Shown here: piece after piece, positions 60,755-64,000 of the stretch
How the letters are laid out: every line of letters begins with the position of its first letter
Position numbering within the stretch: position 1 is the stretch's first letter
Assembly (NCBI GenBank): GCA_022579005.1
Contig: MU401534.1
Span: 1-64,000 of the forward strand
Direction: 5' to 3'
DNA: 64,000 nucleotides
Source of the DNA: Poronia punctata
Taxonomy: Eukaryota > Ascomycota > Sordariomycetes > Xylariales > Xylariaceae
Translations under genes and position numbers: made by a program
The notes under the pieces: generated by a model
The model's input: the letters and a program-made list of their open reading frames with translations, nothing else
What the model was told of the DNA's origin: nothing
Databases searched by the model: none

Positions 60755-62531
60755 CTTCGTTTCGACTTCTTTCCAAGTAAAATCGTCTCAAAATGGTATT
60801 TTCGTCGTTCAAGGAAAGCGGTTGCGCCAAGCCGTCTACTTTATAGGAAATTTTAGGGATGACGTTCGTTGTGGGTATTTTTGAGGTGAAGAGCAATTGC
60901 ACCACAGTATGATTCCGATTTTGGCGATTCTTGAGGGTACCTGCTGAGTCTAGGTAGCTTTTGAAATCTGCAAACTTTGGGCCGGTTGATTGTTTTGGGT
61001 TTGTTGTCTCGATGATGAGTTAAGGCTCAACCGGTTAGAAGACTGTCGGGGTTCAAGATAGTAATATTCTTCCCCGTTAGGCAATTGCCATTCAAAATTC
61101 GTGGTGGGGCAATTTGAGAAGAGTGACTCCGACTCAACCCGCGCCTGCTGTGTAGGACATCACTACCTACCTTACTCACCTAACCTACCTCTTTGTAGGT
61201 TAGGCTACAAAAAGTCGTCTAACCTAACCTACCTGAAGCGCTATCACGATTCTCAGTTCAACCCATCAGGTGCGACAACATCAGCAAGCCCTGAGAGAAA
61301 ATATTTTCAAAAAGATAAAGGGGGAGGCACATGTTAAGGATCACAAGTCATATTAAAAGATGGGTTCGAGGGCTAAAGAAGCCATCTCGTATCAACATAG
61401 AAAATGAAATAGGACCAAATAGCTGCAGTTATTGTAACCAATCACAAGGTGAGAGTTCCGAGCTAGCCAATCTCGCAACTGAAAATCCGGGGAGTGGAGA
61501 AGCTTTAAAGCTTGCACTAGCTCAGACCTGCTCGAGGTTGTTCCCACTTCTGCTTACAGCTCCATAACACCCCACCGACGTCACCTAGAAAGTTGTTTGC
61601 GATGCCGTACGAAAGCATTGGTCGCAAGCACTGTAATTGACTTATTTATTGCGCCAGTACAGTACATGGAAATATATTTGCTAACCCTGAGCCATACTAA
61701 CTTGATGCTATATATTAGAATACTCGCCCATACATGGCGTGGGACAGACCCCAATAACGATGGTAGGTTGACGACGTTTAATATGAGTTACCCGTAGCTC
61801 TAGCGTGGAATGTCACGTAAGAGCTTTGATGGACTAATACCAGTGTAAAGGTAAAGGTAAGAGGAACATTGGAAAGACGGAAAGAAACACAATGGGGTAG
61901 ATCATAAGTTATATACAGGAGTGTTTCATCGGGCCAGTCACTGTCGTCATACTGTAGGTACCTTACCTAGCTATTCAGAGTTGCCCATGTGCACGTAAAG
62001 AGCTTAACTCCGGCAGCTCCTTCTCTTGATAACAATTGGTTCGCGACCAACCAACCAGCCGAACAATCCGATGAGGTAGGGTAGACTGGGTAGGTAGATA
62101 GGCGCTGTACCTAAACTGCTCGTCATCGGCTCCTGCTTCTCTCTTATTTTGATATTTAAATCTCTCCTCAAAACTTTTACTACCCTCGTTTAGACGACAA
62201 CAAATTGTGACCGTGCCTAAGACAATTAATCCTCCTCGAAAAGAGATTGGGTATCGGATGTTTAGCCTATAGCCCAATATCAGGGAGTCGTATTTCTTTA
62301 CACGCAACCCAGAAGAGTACGTACCCAATCTTTTTCTCTAGGCACGATAACCTACAACGTTCTGGATGCTAGTCGTTGTGTCAGGTCGTTCTTTTTTCGC
62401 GATCGGAAATACATATATGTTTACCTCACAGAGCCCAAATCGACATATCCCACACCCCATGTTTTGTAGGGCCCGGCAACCGCGGAACTAACACTCACAT
62501 ATAGGAATTATCTGAACTCATACCTACAAAG
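60755..62531. other. 1.8-kb divergent intergenic region
   Basis: No gene is supported. It should hold promoters of the CBS gene and the phosphate carrier. Motifs of the CCTAACCTACCT type are frequent near 61170-61230 and ACCTTACCTAGC near 61960. Confidence 0.6.
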
Positions 62532-63951
62532 ATGCCAGGTCTCTTCCCGACACAGCAGATACTCCAGCAGACCTTCGGGTCGCAACTACTTCCCGGCGAG
62601 ACTCGTCCGGCACCGGCCCAGAGCACGACATCCCAGCGGCAAGCATTTCCTGAGCCATACGGTGTAGCGTATTCCATCGTCGATGACTCGAAGAAAAAGT
62701 TGAGCGCCGAGGCGCAAAAGGAGCTGGACAAGGCGAGCTCGGCTGTTAAGGCCAAGACTGGCCAGCTCGAGTTGTATTCGGGTGGCTTTTACGCTGCTGC
62801 CACGTTTGGTGGTCTCATGGCTTGTGTGAGTGACTGGCGCGAGTGCCATCCTATCGGAATGCGAACTGCTGCAGATATATTGAGGGTAGAATGCTGACGA
62901 GTTTGGCCTGTTGACTAATAGGGGCTCACCCACACCGCCGTCACTCCACTTGATCTGGTGAAATGCCGTCGCCAGGTCGATTCCAAGCTATACAAAGGTA
63001 ACTTTCAAGCTTGGGGTTTGATCTATCGTCAGGAAGGGATCAGGGGTATCTTCACGGGTTGGGGACCAACCTTCTTTGGATATTCGGCCCAGGGAGCTTT
63101 CAAGGTAAGCCATTCTAGTTACAAGGTTCCCCACGAAGAGATGGAAGATGGCCGTATACTAAGCATCACCTTTGTTTAGTACGGCTGGTATGAGTACTTC
63201 AAAAAGACGTATTCCGATCTTGCGGGCCCTGAGAACGCCAACAAGTACAAGACCCTTCTATATCTGTCAGCTTCGGCCTCGGCTGAGTTCCTAGCCGATA
63301 TTGCTCTGTGTCCGTTCGAAGCCGTCAAAGTGCGCATGCAGACGTCGATTCCGTCACCTTACGCTGGTACTGTTGATGGTATCAGGAAAATTACCGCGGC
63401 TGAAGGGGTTGGGGGTTTGTATAAGGGACTGTATCCCTTGTGGGGTCGCCAAATCCCCTATACGATGGTAAGCGGACATCCCTTTACGTCTCATCTCCTT
63501 ACTAGGGATAGTATGTGCAAGCAACTTCTTGACGTTATATTATGTCGTGAGATGCTACTTGCTTCCTTCATCTTTTGAGATGACTAGGCTCAGATAGTGC
63601 TCCGTGAAGTCGTGTTAACCTTAATACCGCTAGATGAAATTTGCTTCCTTCGAAACCATCGTGGAAATGATATATAAGCGTCTGCCGGGCAACAAGGCCG
63701 AGTATGGCAAGGGCACTCAGACTGCTGTATCTTTCTCGGCCGGTTATCTTGCCGGTATTTTATGTGCCATTGTTTCTCATCCAGCCGATGTACTCGTCAG
63801 CAAGCTGAACGCCAATCGCAAATCTGGCGAGGCGTTTGGGGCTGCCGTAACACGGAACTATAGAGACGTCGGCTTCAAGGGTCTCTGGAACGGATTGCCA
63901 GTACGGATCATCATGATCGGTACTCTTACCGGTTTGCAATGGATGATCTAT
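62532..63951 (+). CDS. MIR1: Mitochondrial phosphate carrier (partial, runs past the right edge)
   Basis: Inner-membrane phosphate/proton symporter of the mitochondrial carrier family. Exons 62532-62825, 62922-63104, 63180-63467 and 63634-63951 give 361 residues, and the last exon ends with a GTAAGT donor, so at least one more exon lies beyond the window. Three carrier signatures P-x-[DE]-x-x-[KR]-like are seen as PLDLVKCRRQ, PFEAVKVRMQ and PADVLVSKLN (the third is degenerate, as usual). The long N-terminal extension (about 75 residues) is rich in Gln, Ser and Pro before the first helix AATFGGLMACGLTHTAVTP. All four introns seen have consistent phase. The final residues are expected to be DSFK-like, which cannot be verified here. 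Confidence 0.93.
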
Positions 63952-64000
63952 GTAAGTATACAGAGTTCTAAACTGTCTCGATCTATTACTGACCGTGAAA

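Overview
The window is nuclear DNA of a filamentous ascomycete (Pezizomycotina, most likely Sordariomycetes). Protein-coding genes are split by short GT-AG introns, mostly 50-110 nt, several with CTAAC or CTGAC branch-like sites. The encoded proteins match the filamentous-fungal forms of their families. Gene-free stretches are long, AT-leaning and rich in short motifs of the TAGGTAGGTA and TACTCGTA type. All gene models below were built by hand from reading frame plus splice signals; none is supported by transcript data. There is one 10-N assembly gap (26460-26469), flanked by long G and C homopolymers.

Layout. 0.7-6 kb: a Zn2Cys6 transcription factor, an Hsm3-like proteasome chaperone and the RNA polymerase III subunit Rpc31. 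7-14 kb: a Yvc1-like TRP channel, a degenerate dienelactone-hydrolase/SnoaL protein and a Jen1-type monocarboxylate permease. 14-18.7 kb is gene-free. 18.7-25 kb: a macrodomain protein, ribosomal protein L11, the spliceosomal SmB protein and mitochondrial pyruvate carrier 1. 25-30.6 kb is gene-free and holds the gap. 30.6-35 kb: pyruvate carboxylase. 35-37.6 kb: simple repeats and one possible tiny membrane protein. 37.6-43 kb: clathrin heavy chain. 44.6-48.4 kb: a DUF1746 (Dsc4-like) membrane protein, Rcl1 and Sec66. 48.4-55.3 kb is a 6.9-kb gene desert. 55.3-64 kb: an atypical SDR, a lipocalin-like protein, a two-CBS protein and the mitochondrial phosphate carrier, which runs off the right edge.

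The genes are mostly conserved housekeeping functions: RNA and ribosome synthesis (Rpc31, Rcl1, L11, SmB), membrane traffic and ER (clathrin, Sec66, Dsc4-like) and central carbon metabolism. Three pyruvate-handling steps lie within about 23 kb: Jen1 import, Mpc1 mitochondrial entry and Pyc carboxylation. There is no secondary-metabolite cluster, CRISPR array, intact transposon, rRNA or convincing tRNA. I did not find a clearly new biological system. The most unusual items are the micro-exons (8, 9, 12 and 21 nt coding exons, and an exon coding only the start codon of L11), a GC-AG intron inside a zinc-cluster codon series, a strongly over-represented intergenic octamer, and two probable pseudo-enzymes.
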